Shown here one piece after another: positions 26,871-35,412 of a DNA stretch of 64,000 bases. The position numbers and the translations under genes are program-made. Within the stretch, counting starts at the first letter, position 1. The number at the start of each line of letters is the position of its first letter. The DNA is from Anaerosporomusa subterranea. Its GTDB lineage: Bacteria > Bacillota > Negativicutes > Sporomusales > Acetonemataceae. The stretch is from NCBI RefSeq assembly GCF_001611555.1, contig NZ_LSGP01000020.1:280001-344000 (forward strand). Direction: 5' to 3'. A model generated the notes under the pieces. That model saw nothing but the letters and a program-made list of their open reading frames with translations. It was not told where the DNA came from and ran no database searches.

Positions 26871-28554
26871 ATTCGGCCACCTCTTTTGCATAAGGAATGC
26901 GAATTGTCGCTTGCGTTCCCTTGCCAAGTTCACTATTTAGATACAGCCCGTAGTTATCACCGTAGAGTCCCTTCAGACGACGGGCCACATTTTGCACACC
27001 AACACCTTCTGCCTCAGTAGAGAAGAGTTGCTGCAGTTTTTCTGACTCGATGCCGATGCCATTATCTTGCACTGTGATAGCGATAACATCATCGCTGTGG
27101 GTGGCAGTAATCGTAAGCTGACACTCCGAGAGTTTGGGGAACAGGCCGTGCTGGATCGCATTTTCAACCAGTGGCTGAATCGATAAGACCGGAATTTTTG
27201 TACTCTGGATCGAGTCTGCTACTTCTAGGGATACCGACAGGCGTTCGCCAAAGCGAGATTTGGCGATTTCCAGATACGCTTTTATTTCGTTCATTTCTTC
27301 GGCGATGGTGACAAAGTCATCATGGTTAGCAAAACTATATTTCATAATCGTAGCCAAGTTGATAAGCAGACTGCGAGCCATTTCCGGATCGGTTCGGCAG
27401 AACGACATGATAATGTTGAGTGTATTAAACAAAAAGTGGGGACTGATTTGAGCGCGCAGAGCCTTAAGTTCGGCTTTTTCACTCATCTTTTTTTGTGCAT
27501 CGATTTCCGCCAGTTCAATTTGTACAGAAAGCAGCTGCGCAATCCCGCTGGCAATCCGGATATCCATCTCAGATACTCCGCCTGTGCCGCCCCGTGACAG
27601 CTTGATCGTGCCCACCACCGAACCGTACGCCGTAAGCGGCGCTACCACGCCTGAGCAGAGTGGACAGCCAGCTACCGGGCAGCCGCGTTCTTCGTGCGTG
27701 TGCAGTACTGACAGGCAACCGTCTCTAATCGCTCGTTTGGTGGATTGCGTCAGAATTGGCTCACCCGCGCGGTGGTGGTCTGACCCCTTGCCGATGAAGG
27801 ACAAAATATTTTCTCGGTCAGTTATGGATACCGCATCAGCGCCGGTTAGTGCGTAAATAATCCTGGCCGTTGCTGTTGCCGAATCCACGTTAAGACCGTG
27901 CCGTAAGTAGGGCAGGGTTTGGCTGGCTATCTGCAGGGAAAGCTCAGCCGCCTTTGCTCCGTGTACCTCTTGTTGAAATTGAATATCTTTGATAACGAAC
28001 ATAAAGGCTACTGTACCGACTACCGATACGATAGTGGTTGGAATGGCGATTGCCTGCTCCAAGGCGAGTGCGGCAGCGAATGGCTTGGCAAAGAGCAGAA
28101 CCATCGTCTTTTGAACAATCTCTGCAATCAGAGCAATCATGCCAGCTGTTTTCCAAGTCATGTTATGGAGGCCGATTTTTTGTCTGATCAAGCCGGCAAA
28201 CAGCCCGCCCAAAACGCTGGCGAAGCCACAGGTCTCAGCCGTAAACCCGCCAACGAAATACCGGTGCAGACCGCTGACAGCTCCAACACTAAAACCAACA
28301 TAAGGACCGCCCATAATGCCGCTCATCAAGGTGCCGATCAGCCGGGTATTGGCCAAAGCTCCCTCAATCTCAACCCCATTATAGGTCCCGAGAATCGAGA
28401 GGGTCGAGAAAATACAGGTCAGGGAAAACCAATTATGCAATGCCAGTGGCTGATTCACACAGTTTGCTATGTATCGGCTGCGGCCAATTAAATAGGCGAC
28501 TACGATGATTAAGGCCATATCGCCAGATAAGTCTAAGATTAAGTCAAAACGCAT
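26860..28554 (-). CDS. LytS-type sensor histidine kinase
   Basis: A 564-residue membrane kinase. The first 200 residues are the 5TM LytS receptor domain (GVEIEGALANTRLIGTLMSGIMGGPYVG). A GAF domain follows (about 225-360), carrying three close cysteines in CPVAGCPLC. Then come the His_kinase segment with ALRAQISPHFLFNTLN (phospho-acceptor histidine) and an HATPase domain (PLVENAIQHGL; GVGVQNVARRLKGLYG). AGGAGG lies five bases before the ATG at 28554; the open frame runs six codons further. The ligand is unknown, and the neighbouring anion transporter hints at a carboxylate. Confidence 0.92.
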   Translation of the reverse strand: MRFDLILDLSGDMALIIVVAYLIGRSRYIANCVNQPLALHNWFSLTCIFSTLSILGTYNGVEIEGALANTRLIGTLMSGIMGGPYVGFSVGAVSGLHRYFVGGFTAETCGFASVLGGLFAGLIRQKIGLHNMTWKTAGMIALIAEIVQKTMVLLFAKPFAAALALEQAIAIPTTIVSVVGTVAFMFVIKDIQFQQEVHGAKAAELSLQIASQTLPYLRHGLNVDSATATARIIYALTGADAVSITDRENILSFIGKGSDHHRAGEPILTQSTKRAIRDGCLSVLHTHEERGCPVAGCPLCSGVVAPLTAYGSVVGTIKLSRGGTGGVSEMDIRIASGIAQLLSVQIELAEIDAQKKMSEKAELKALRAQISPHFLFNTLNIIMSFCRTDPEMARSLLINLATIMKYSFANHDDFVTIAEEMNEIKAYLEIAKSRFGERLSVSLEVADSIQSTKIPVLSIQPLVENAIQHGLFPKLSECQLTITATHSDDVIAITVQDNGIGIESEKLQQLFSTEAEGVGVQNVARRLKGLYGDNYGLYLNSELGKGTQATIRIPYAKEVAEYAS

Positions 28555-28679
28555 GAAGTCCTCCTGTTGCAACCTGGAAGGAATGTTTATGCAAGTGTAT
28601 TTTTTTACTAATTCGATTTCTATAGTAGATTTCCTGTCAAGATTAACAATTTCTTGAAAACGCTAGACATGAAGTTGCG

Positions 28680-28712
28680 AAAAAAGCACTGGAGCCGTAT
28701 TGCTCCAGTGCA
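28680..28712 (-). terminator. Terminator of the pxp operon
   Basis: GCACTGGAGC (28687-28696) pairs with GCTCCAGTGC (28703-28712) around a 6-base loop. On the minus strand it is followed by TTTTTT, so it ends transcripts running through pxpA. Confidence 0.9.
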
Positions 28713-28816
28713 GCATTGTTAACGAACAAGTATAATTATAATCCCAGTTTGTGGCGCTAGTGCTGTTAGTGTCACTCATGTTAACCGTATCCCGGTCTTC
28801 CCCTGTAGTGGTATCT

Positions 28817-29578
28817 TTATTTTTCCCCAAACGCTTTCAGTGTAACGCCCTCTTGGTCTAACATTACCCGGATCCCCTTAATCATCTCGACAGCGCCTGG
28901 TGTGTCGCCGTGAACGCAGATGGTGTCAGCCTTAAGGGCGATTTCTGTGCCGTCAATCGCGCGCACCTTGCCGGTTTTTACCAAACCTAGCACCCGCTCA
29001 GCTACTTCTTTTACATCATGGATGACGGCGCCGGGCTGTGAACGCGGCACGAGTGTACCTTCCTTGGTATACGCCCGGTCGGCAAAGGCTTCTTCCACAT
29101 AGTTAACGCCGACATTTTGCGCAGCTTTCACCATCGGTGAGGCGCAGGAGCAAACCATATACAGATTCGGATCAACGCTCTTGATCGCTTCGGCGATCAC
29201 AGTCCCAACAGCGATGTCTTTTTCGGCCATATTATACATAGCGCCATGCACCTTAACATGCTGTAGCTTCAGGCCTTGCGACTGACAGACGCCAGCTAAA
29301 GCGCCAATTTGATAAACCACATCGGCGAAGATTTCTTCTTTTGAAGCGGCCATAACCCGTCTGCCAAAACCGACTAAATCAGGAAAAGCAGGATGGGCGC
29401 CAATGGCTAAATTATATTTCTTGGCTAACTTGATAGTATTGATCATATTTAGCGGATCTGAGGCGTGAAAGCCGCAAGCAACATTAATTGATGTTACATG
29501 AGGCATGGCTGCTTCATCATAGCCAAGAGTGTATACGCCAAAGCTTTCTCCCATATCGCAATTCAGATCGATACGCAT
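28817..29578 (-). CDS. pxpA: 5-oxoprolinase subunit A (LamB/YcsF family)
   Basis: A 253-residue protein of the LamB/YcsF family, the A subunit of ATP-dependent 5-oxoprolinase, which opens 5-oxoproline to glutamate. The N terminus IDLNCDMGESFGVY and the NVACGFHASDP, GAHPAFPD and CVHGDTPGAVE segments are the family's metal-site and signature sequences. GAGGAGG precedes the start. It is the last gene of the pxpB-pxpC-pxpA run, 13 bases after pxpC, and is followed by a terminator. The activity requires PxpB and PxpC. Confidence 0.93.
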   Translation of the reverse strand: MRIDLNCDMGESFGVYTLGYDEAAMPHVTSINVACGFHASDPLNMINTIKLAKKYNLAIGAHPAFPDLVGFGRRVMAASKEEIFADVVYQIGALAGVCQSQGLKLQHVKVHGAMYNMAEKDIAVGTVIAEAIKSVDPNLYMVCSCASPMVKAAQNVGVNYVEEAFADRAYTKEGTLVPRSQPGAVIHDVKEVAERVLGLVKTGKVRAIDGTEIALKADTICVHGDTPGAVEMIKGIRVMLDQEGVTLKAFGEK

Positions 29579-29591
29579 GAACTATTCCTCC

Positions 29592-30623
29592 TCACACCAT
29601 TTCTTCAATTTCTACCTGGTAGGTTACACCATTAACAGCTATCTGCAAAACGCGTTTAGCGCTTGCTGGCGGGGGAACGGCTTTTTCCTTAAACGATTCT
29701 ACGATCTGTAGATAGGTTTGCCTTTCCTCGCGCAACGCTTCAACCGCAGCCGCTTCCTCGATCTGCTCGAAACGCACCACATCACCAGGTTTTGCCTGAG
29801 CCAGTTTTTTTAGATCAGGACCAATGACTGTGCCGATTTTGGCGTAGCCGCCGGTTGTCTGTCGGTCAGCCATCATGATGATCGGCATGCCGTGAGCCGG
29901 GATCTGGATAGCCCCTAAGCAAAGCGCATCTGAAATGATGTCCGCCTTACCGACATGACTGATTTTTGCTCCTTCTAGCCGATAGCCCATTCGGTCGGCT
30001 TCGTCGGTGACTGTATATTGGTTCTGAAAAAACGTCGCTATTGCTTCTGCTGTAAACATATTGTCTTGTGGCCCTAGCAATACGCGCAAGGAAATGCTCT
30101 GGCTGTATTGGGGGATGTACACTAAATCGAGTGTTCGGGGCCTGGCTTCGCTTTCCGCATCTTCACCAACAGCTAAAATATCTCCCTGTATGAGCGCTCT
30201 TCCTTGCAAACCACCGACTTTCGCTCGCGTATAGGTCGAGCGGCTGCCCAAAACACTGGGCACCTCAATACCGCCGCGCACAGCCATATAGGTCCTGCAT
30301 CCGGCTTGGGCATAATCGAATTTGAGCTCACTGCCTTTAGTGACTAGGAATGAAGACCAATTTTTAACACTAACACCATCAAGCTTTGCCTGCATGTCTG
30401 CGCCGCAGATGGCGATAAGCTGATCTTTGTCAAATTTGAAGGCTGCGCCTAATAGGGTCATTTCGATGACAGCGGCGCTGGGTTTGTTGCCAACCAAGAG
30501 ATTTGCGGCCCGGTAGGCGTAACGGTCCATCGCGCCTGCGACCGGCATGCCGTATGCCTGATAACCCCAGCGTCCTTCATCTTGGATTGTCGTGAAAAAA
30601 CCTGGACTGATGGCAGTAAACAT
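29592..30623 (-). CDS. pxpC: 5-oxoprolinase subunit C (KipA/biotin-dependent carboxyltransferase-like)
   Basis: A 343-residue protein of the allophanate-hydrolase subunit 2 family (KipA, PxpC). Family segments include TTIQDEGRWGYQAYGMPVAGAMD, the CRTYMAVRGG strand, and MMADRQTTGGYAKIGTVI near residue 250. Five bases separate it from pxpB, and these two subunits normally form a complex. Start supported by a G-rich ribosome site (GGGGGGAA). The last 40 residues include a proline-rich linker and an extra strand; otherwise the length is typical. Confidence 0.93.
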   Translation of the reverse strand: MFTAISPGFFTTIQDEGRWGYQAYGMPVAGAMDRYAYRAANLLVGNKPSAAVIEMTLLGAAFKFDKDQLIAICGADMQAKLDGVSVKNWSSFLVTKGSELKFDYAQAGCRTYMAVRGGIEVPSVLGSRSTYTRAKVGGLQGRALIQGDILAVGEDAESEARPRTLDLVYIPQYSQSISLRVLLGPQDNMFTAEAIATFFQNQYTVTDEADRMGYRLEGAKISHVGKADIISDALCLGAIQIPAHGMPIIMMADRQTTGGYAKIGTVIGPDLKKLAQAKPGDVVRFEQIEEAAAVEALREERQTYLQIVESFKEKAVPPPASAKRVLQIAVNGVTYQVEIEEMV

Positions 30624-30628
30624 TGGCT

Positions 30629-31378
30629 TTATTCCCCCCTCGAGAGAGTAGTGAATTCAGGAGTGTAAGCGCCTGCTTCTACCTCCCTGCGAATGGTGAA
30701 AAATTCGTCTAATGCGACACTCTTGAACTGTAAAAAGTCGCCGGCGGCAAAAGCAAACGGATTGGGGCTATTCGTATCAAACCCATTAATTGGTGTACGG
30801 CCAATTAATTGCCAGCCGCCAGGGCTTTCAATCGGATAGAAGCCGGTTTGACTACCGGCAATTCCCACTGAACCGGCAGGTATCTTCACGCGTGGCTTCT
30901 CCAGGCGGGGTGTGGCGATTTTATCAGACATTCCCCCCAAGTAAGGGAAGCCTGGGGTGAAACCCAGCATGTAGACTTGGTACGGGGTTGATGTGTGGAT
31001 GCGGATGACCTCATCAGTGGAAAGGCCATTATGCTGAGCAACAAATTCTAAGTCAGGACCAAACTCGCCGCCGTAGCATACCGGAATATGGACGATACGG
31101 GCAGCTTCTGGTTCTGCTTGCGATGCTTCTGGAGTATCCTGGGCGTCTAGTAACGACTTAATCCGCTTGGTTAATGCTAAACGACTGACTTGCAACGGAT
31201 CGAAGTAAACCAGTAGAGACCGGTAGGTTGGAATCACTTCCAGGATACTTGGCAGAGCTTGCGATGAGAGCGCCCGCGCCAAATTGTGAACCTGTCGGTT
31301 GATTTTGGCATTAATTTCATTGCCAAATTCGACGACTAAGCCTTGATCTCCCGCCTGTAAAAATCGAATCTCGCTCAT
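30629..31378 (-). CDS. pxpB: 5-oxoprolinase subunit B (KipI family)
   Basis: A 249-residue protein of the allophanate-hydrolase subunit 1 family. The conserved core YMLGFTPGFPYLGGMS lies near residue 145, followed by PRVKIPAGSVGIAGSQTGFYP and GGWQLIGRTP, all standard. The open frame extends 30 codons upstream into a dispersed repeat, but the ATG at 31378 with AGGAAGGG gives the normal N terminus MSEIRFLQAGDQGLVVEFG. It is the first of three adjacent pxp genes; the NRAMP-like and YcsI-like genes lie upstream on the same strand, as in the Bacillus ycsFGI-kipIA cluster. Confidence 0.93.
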   Translation of the reverse strand: MSEIRFLQAGDQGLVVEFGNEINAKINRQVHNLARALSSQALPSILEVIPTYRSLLVYFDPLQVSRLALTKRIKSLLDAQDTPEASQAEPEAARIVHIPVCYGGEFGPDLEFVAQHNGLSTDEVIRIHTSTPYQVYMLGFTPGFPYLGGMSDKIATPRLEKPRVKIPAGSVGIAGSQTGFYPIESPGGWQLIGRTPINGFDTNSPNPFAFAAGDFLQFKSVALDEFFTIRREVEAGAYTPEFTTLSRGE

Positions 31379-31399
31379 TCTTTTTCCCTTCCTAAGGGA

Positions 31400-31508
31400 A
31401 CGTTTTGCCACAGAGTACGCAGAGGATTCGTAGAGGACACAGAGGGTTTGCGATGTATTTCTCTTCAATTGGTTGCCCTCTGCGTACTCTGCGGTTAACG
31501 TTACCCAG
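31400..31508. repeat. CAGAG-type dispersed repeat
   Basis: Left arm CCACAGAGTACGCAGAGG with GGACACAGAGG, right arm CCTCTGCGTACTCTGCGGTTAACGTT. The arms pair into a long stem. It lies in the gap between the NRAMP-like gene and pxpB, both on the minus strand. Confidence 0.85.
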
Positions 31509-31550
31509 TTCTCGTTTCTTCCGCAAGATCTGTCCCAAGGATGCTTTCTC

Positions 31551-32774
31551 TTATTTCCAGAGCGCCGCCATGCCTGACAGTGAAGTAATACCTGCGTAGG
31601 CGGTAATCAGTACTGCGAGAATGCCGAACACAAACAGCCAGGTCGGGTGCTCGTATTGGTCGCCAATGATTTTCTTATTGCGGCAAGCAAATAGCATAGT
31701 TCCGAGGGTAACCGGCAGAATTAAACCATTCAAGGATCCAGCAAGGATGAGTACTTTTATTGGTCTGCCGATGGTGACAAATACTAATGTAGAGATGATG
31801 ATGAACAGCATGATGGTATAGGAGTTATATTTATCAATTGTTTTCGAGAAAGAGCGTAGGAAGGAGACGCTAGTATAGGCGGCGCCGACTACTGATGTGA
31901 TCGCGGCAGCCCATAGTACCAGTCCGAAGAACATATAGCCCATTTGTCCGGCAGCGATTTGGAAAACTGATGCCGGAGGATTGGCAGGATTCAGTTTGCC
32001 GCCTACAGAAACTACGCCAAGTACGGCCAAAAACAGAACCACTCGCATAATGCCTGTGACTATTATTCCGGTAATCGCGCTTTTGTTCACTTGCTGGAGA
32101 TTTTCGTAGCCAACAATACCGGCGTCAAGCAGCCGATGGCCGCCAGCAAATGTGATATAGCCGCCGACTGTACCGCCGACGAGGGTGATCATTGGTAGCA
32201 TCAAAACACCATAGTTATCGGGAAAAATAGAACTTACAACTGCTTGACCGACTGGTGGATTAGAAACAAACATAACATAGGCGGTGAGGATAATCATCAA
32301 ACCGCCGAGGACCTTTGCCACCGTATCCATAGCAGCGCCAGCTTCTTTCGAAGCAAAAATGCCGATGGCGATAACACACGACAGAATGGCGCCAGTTTGC
32401 TCTGACATGCCAAACAAAACGTTGAAGCCCATGCCGCAGCCAGCAATGTTGCCAATATTGAACGCCAGTCCGCCAAGAACGATTAAGAATGCTACAAAAT
32501 GTCCTAGACCTGGTAGTACCGTATTCGCGACATCCTGGCCACGCATGCGGCTCATAGTGATAACGCGCCAGACGTTCATTTGCGCACCAATATCAATGAT
32601 GATTGATGCAAGAATGGCGAATGCAAAGTTTGCCATAAATTTTTCAGTGAAAACGGTTGTCTGGGTTAAAAAACCGGGGCCAATTGCTGAGGTTGCCATG
32701 ATGAACGCCGCGCCTAGGAGTACCGACCAGTTGGTTTTTCCCTGTGTTGGTTTCGTAATTACCGGACCTGCCAT
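31551..32774 (-). CDS. NRAMP-family transporter (YcsG-like)
   Basis: A 407-residue membrane protein with 10-11 hydrophobic segments, of the NRAMP superfamily. The first-segment sequence is TSAIGPGFLTQTTVFTEKF, in place of the DPGN motif that binds metal in true Mn/Fe transporters, so the substrate may not be a divalent metal. Relatives of this kind (YcsG) sit with pxp genes in many bacteria and are suspected of 5-oxoproline or other uptake. AACGGAGGG precedes the start. It is on the same strand as the pxp genes, separated by one repeat copy. Confidence 0.85.
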   Translation of the reverse strand: MAGPVITKPTQGKTNWSVLLGAAFIMATSAIGPGFLTQTTVFTEKFMANFAFAILASIIIDIGAQMNVWRVITMSRMRGQDVANTVLPGLGHFVAFLIVLGGLAFNIGNIAGCGMGFNVLFGMSEQTGAILSCVIAIGIFASKEAGAAMDTVAKVLGGLMIILTAYVMFVSNPPVGQAVVSSIFPDNYGVLMLPMITLVGGTVGGYITFAGGHRLLDAGIVGYENLQQVNKSAITGIIVTGIMRVVLFLAVLGVVSVGGKLNPANPPASVFQIAAGQMGYMFFGLVLWAAAITSVVGAAYTSVSFLRSFSKTIDKYNSYTIMLFIIISTLVFVTIGRPIKVLILAGSLNGLILPVTLGTMLFACRNKKIIGDQYEHPTWLFVFGILAVLITAYAGITSLSGMAALWK

Positions 32775-32827
32775 AGTTAATCCCTCCGTTTTACTTATAG
32801 ATTAGTTTCATAAGTGTCCAAAGAGAG

Positions 32828-32989
32828 AAGCGAGGTTTCATTTTAACGCAGAGGTCACAGAGGGTTCGTCGAGCACACAGAGGGAACGGAGCTATGTTTT
32901 ATCATAAACGTAGCCTGTGCGAGTACCCTCTGCGTAATCTGCGTACTCTGCGGTTAACGTACCCCGTAATTTCCTCAGCGGTTTTCCTC
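32828..32989. repeat. CAGAG-type dispersed repeat, full-length copy
   Basis: Begins AAGCGAGGTTTCATTTTAACG, holds CGCAGAGG, CACAGAGG and CACACAGAGG units, then CCTCTGCG, TACTCTGCGGTTAACGT, and ends CCCCGTAATTTCCTCAGCGG. The right end touches the stop of the YcsI-like gene. It is one of the best copies for defining both boundaries. Confidence 0.85.
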
Positions 32990-33785
32990 AAAGCGCTGCC
33001 AATTCCTCGTCCCGGATATCGCAGATGAACATGTGTCCAGGTGCATGGGTAATCATTAGCTCTGGCTTCACTGTCATTGCGACAGCCTGCGGTGTTACGC
33101 CGCAAGCCCAAAACACTGGCGTTTCGCCGGGATTGATTAAGACCGGGTCGCCAAAATCAGGCTTCGTGATATCCTTAATGCCAATCGCTGCCGGATCGCC
33201 AATATGGATTGGCGCGCCATGCACGGCGGGAAAGCGTGAAGTAATCTGAACAGCCCGGACTACTTGGTTCGCGGGCATTGGCCGCATGCTGACAACCGTC
33301 TTACCATGGAATGCGCCTGCAGGCACACATTCAATGTTAGTGATATACATGGGTACATTACAGTTTTGTTCAATGTGCCGTATTGGCAGACCTGCGCTGA
33401 GCAGAGCGGTTTCAAAGGTAAAGCTGCAGCCGAGGAGAAAAGCGACAAGATCATCGCGCCAGTATGAGGCAATATCGGTCACTTCATCTGCTAAGGCTCC
33501 ATTCTTGTAAACACGATACTTGGGAATGTCAAACCGAAGATCAGCGCCGGGAGCTACTAACTTGGGCTCAGCTGAGCCGACGTCAGTCACGTCAAGAATT
33601 GGGCAAGGCTTTGGATTCCGTTGCGCAAACAGCAAGAAATCATAAGCAAGCTCTTTAGGCACTATTGCCAAATTCCCCTGGACATAACCTTTCGCCATAC
33701 CGGCGGTCGGGCGAACCAATTCGCCCTTGCGGATCATCGCGCGAATTTCCCGCGGCTCGAGTGTGGCTAATTGTTTCACACGCAT
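32988..33785 (-). CDS. YcsI/DUF1445-family putative hydro-lyase
   Basis: A 265-residue member of the DUF1445 family (YcsI in Bacillus; related mammalian proteins act as D-glutamate cyclase). Family segments are [21 protein letters not shown], the cysteine-containing [34 protein letters not shown] and [12 protein letters not shown] at the C terminus. The ATG at 33785 gives the normal length; an upstream extension would add 31 residues without similarity to the family. In pxp clusters a conversion between D-glutamate and 5-oxoproline would make sense, but this is inferred from family reports and context. Confidence 0.85.
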   Translation of the reverse strand: MRVKQLATLEPREIRAMIRKGELVRPTAGMAKGYVQGNLAIVPKELAYDFLLFAQRNPKPCPILDVTDVGSAEPKLVAPGADLRFDIPKYRVYKNGALADEVTDIASYWRDDLVAFLLGCSFTFETALLSAGLPIRHIEQNCNVPMYITNIECVPAGAFHGKTVVSMRPMPANQVVRAVQITSRFPAVHGAPIHIGDPAAIGIKDITKPDFGDPVLINPGETPVFWACGVTPQAVAMTVKPELMITHAPGHMFICDIRDEELAAL

Positions 33786-34038
33786 TCCCACCTTATTTTT
33801 ATTATTTGGTGCTGTTGATGATCTTCTGGTGCATATGCCCTGTATACATAAAAAGCTTTTACCAGAAGACAAAGCCAAAGCATGGTTTACAAAAAAACCT
33901 CTGCGGCTTGGTTGATGAGCCTATCATAGCACCTTAGGCGCCTATTCGTATATTTGAATTATTCAATAGGCAGGTTCAATTTTGTTGAAGGCGGCTGAGA
34001 GAGCAGAAAAATGACGAAAAAAAGAAAAACCTCGTACT

Positions 34039-34163
34039 CAGACCGTTCAGAAATACCCAGATGCTAGGAAGGCCCGCCAGCCCAGTAGCGACGCGTACTA
34101 TAGGGTACGCTAGCAATGGGTTGGCGGGCCTAACAACGCAGATGGGTGTTTATCAACGGTCTG
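34039..34163. repeat. Stem-rich 125-bp element, copy 1
   Basis: Outer arms CAGACCGTT (34039-34047) and AACGGTCTG (34155-34163) enclose ACCCA/TGGGT, then AGGCCCGCCAGCCCA/TGGGTTGGCGGGCCT, and an apical GCGTAC/GTACGC. A second copy at 43856-43981 has matching changes in both arms of two stems. The copy lies 28 bases past the orphan pxpB stop. The preceding 33880-34030 shows nothing else recognisable. Confidence 0.85.
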
Positions 34164-34190
34164 CGTATTGCTGATGCAAGACGATTCTCT

Positions 34191-34934
34191 CTATTGAAGA
34201 TGAATCTCGGGAATATACGTTCCGGCCTCAACCTCGCGGCGGATGGCAAAGAATTCGTCTACCGATACAGATGTGAACCGCAAGTAATCACCAGCTGCGA
34301 AAGCAAACGGATTAGAAGCTTCAGGGTTGAATGCTTTCAGTGGCGTACGGCCAATGATCCGCCATTCACCGGCGCTCTCGACCGTGTAGAAGCCAGTCTG
34401 CCTGGCAGCGATTCCAACCGACCCTTCCTGAATTCTTGCTCGCGTCTTCCCTAAACGCGGCACGACCAACTCTTCAGGTAATCCGCCTAAGTAAGGAAAG
34501 GCAGGTATAAAGCCTAACATATAGATTAAATAGGACTTGGATGTATGAATAGTGATGACTTCTTGTATCGACAGACCGGTGCGGCGAACGACGAAATCCA
34601 TATCTGGGCCAAAAACGCCGCCATAGCAAACCGGTACAGAGATAACTTTACGGGGATTTTGCTCACTACTCTTGCTGACGATTTGATCTAGAAAACAATA
34701 GATCGTCTTAGTTAGATCAGAACGGGTGATTAACACCGGGTCAAAATAGACCATAACTGAGCGATAGGTAGGCACAACCTCGGTTATGCCAGGTATTTGT
34801 TGATCAGTGAGAAGTCTTGCCAGTTGCTGCACTAACATATTTACGTCTTCTGATATGACATTGCCAAAGTCGGCAACTAGGCCTTGCTCGCCAGCGACAA
34901 GCATGTTTACGTTTGGGATAGCGCGTTGTTCCAT
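34191..34934 (-). CDS. Second PxpB/KipI-like protein, orphan
   Basis: A 247-residue paralogue of the PxpB at 30629-31378, without an adjacent PxpC partner. Both share NVNMLVAGEQGLVADFG-type N termini, VPTYRSVMVYFDP and VPVCYGGVFGPD. The core loop reads GFIPAFPYLGG instead of GFTPGFPYLGG, and IAARQTGFYTVESAGEW instead of IAGSQTGFYPIESPGGW, so two conserved glycines and a proline are changed. The ATG at 34934 has AAGGAG 10 bases upstream. It may be a diverged regulatory form (KipI inhibits a kinase in Bacillus) or a decaying duplicate. A 341-bp element lies upstream. Confidence 0.8.
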   Translation of the reverse strand: MEQRAIPNVNMLVAGEQGLVADFGNVISEDVNMLVQQLARLLTDQQIPGITEVVPTYRSVMVYFDPVLITRSDLTKTIYCFLDQIVSKSSEQNPRKVISVPVCYGGVFGPDMDFVVRRTGLSIQEVITIHTSKSYLIYMLGFIPAFPYLGGLPEELVVPRLGKTRARIQEGSVGIAARQTGFYTVESAGEWRIIGRTPLKAFNPEASNPFAFAAGDYLRFTSVSVDEFFAIRREVEAGTYIPEIHLQ

Positions 34935-34972
34935 ATGTTTGCAGCAACTCCTTTCACTATGATACACTTATA

Positions 34973-35313
34973 GAGGCTGTTACAAAACGCCCATCTGCGA
35001 CGCGCATGGATGCGCTAGTGTCGAACGCGCCAAGGATGGCATAGCGTTCGACCGTTGCACCCGCAAGGGGTATGCCGCCAACTCTACTGCGCTAAAGCGC
35101 CAAGAGTTGCGCAATCGCTCCTGTGGTTATTTGCTTGCGTACCCCGTGTACGCGGTGACGCTAACTAACCAGTTGGCAACAATTGCTGTTACATCGCATA
35201 GGTAACAACGTGGCATAATCCTCGTCGCGCCTAGTGATGCTACTAAACTTATGTACGACAGTGATGTTTGTAGTCGCATATGCAACAACATCTGGACATT
35301 TTCTAACAGCCTC
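34973..35313. mobile_element. 341-bp element with terminal inverted repeats, no ORF
   Basis: The ends are imperfect inverted repeats: GAGGCTGTTACAAAACGCCC at 34973-34992 and, reversed, GAGGCTGTTAGAAAATGTCC ending at 35313. Inside are several hairpins: GCGCAT/ATGCGC, GTCGAACGC/GCGTTCGAC, CAACTCT/AGAGTTG and GCGTAC/GTACGC. No coding frame is evident. It may be a non-autonomous MITE-like element or a structured RNA. It fills the gap between the orphan pxpB and a divergent LysR gene. Confidence 0.65.
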
Positions 35314-35412
35314 CCAAATTTTATGCTTGCGTGTTTTTGAAAAGCTCTTATGGACTAGTGTAACGCAATTTAATTAGCTTGACTATGGGAAATTACTGAG
35401 GACGGTGACTGT

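Noticed and set aside
27919-28491. 190-residue plus-strand frame opposite the LytS kinase
   Set aside because: Antisense to the receptor domain of a clearly conserved kinase; no ribosome site or recognisable domain.
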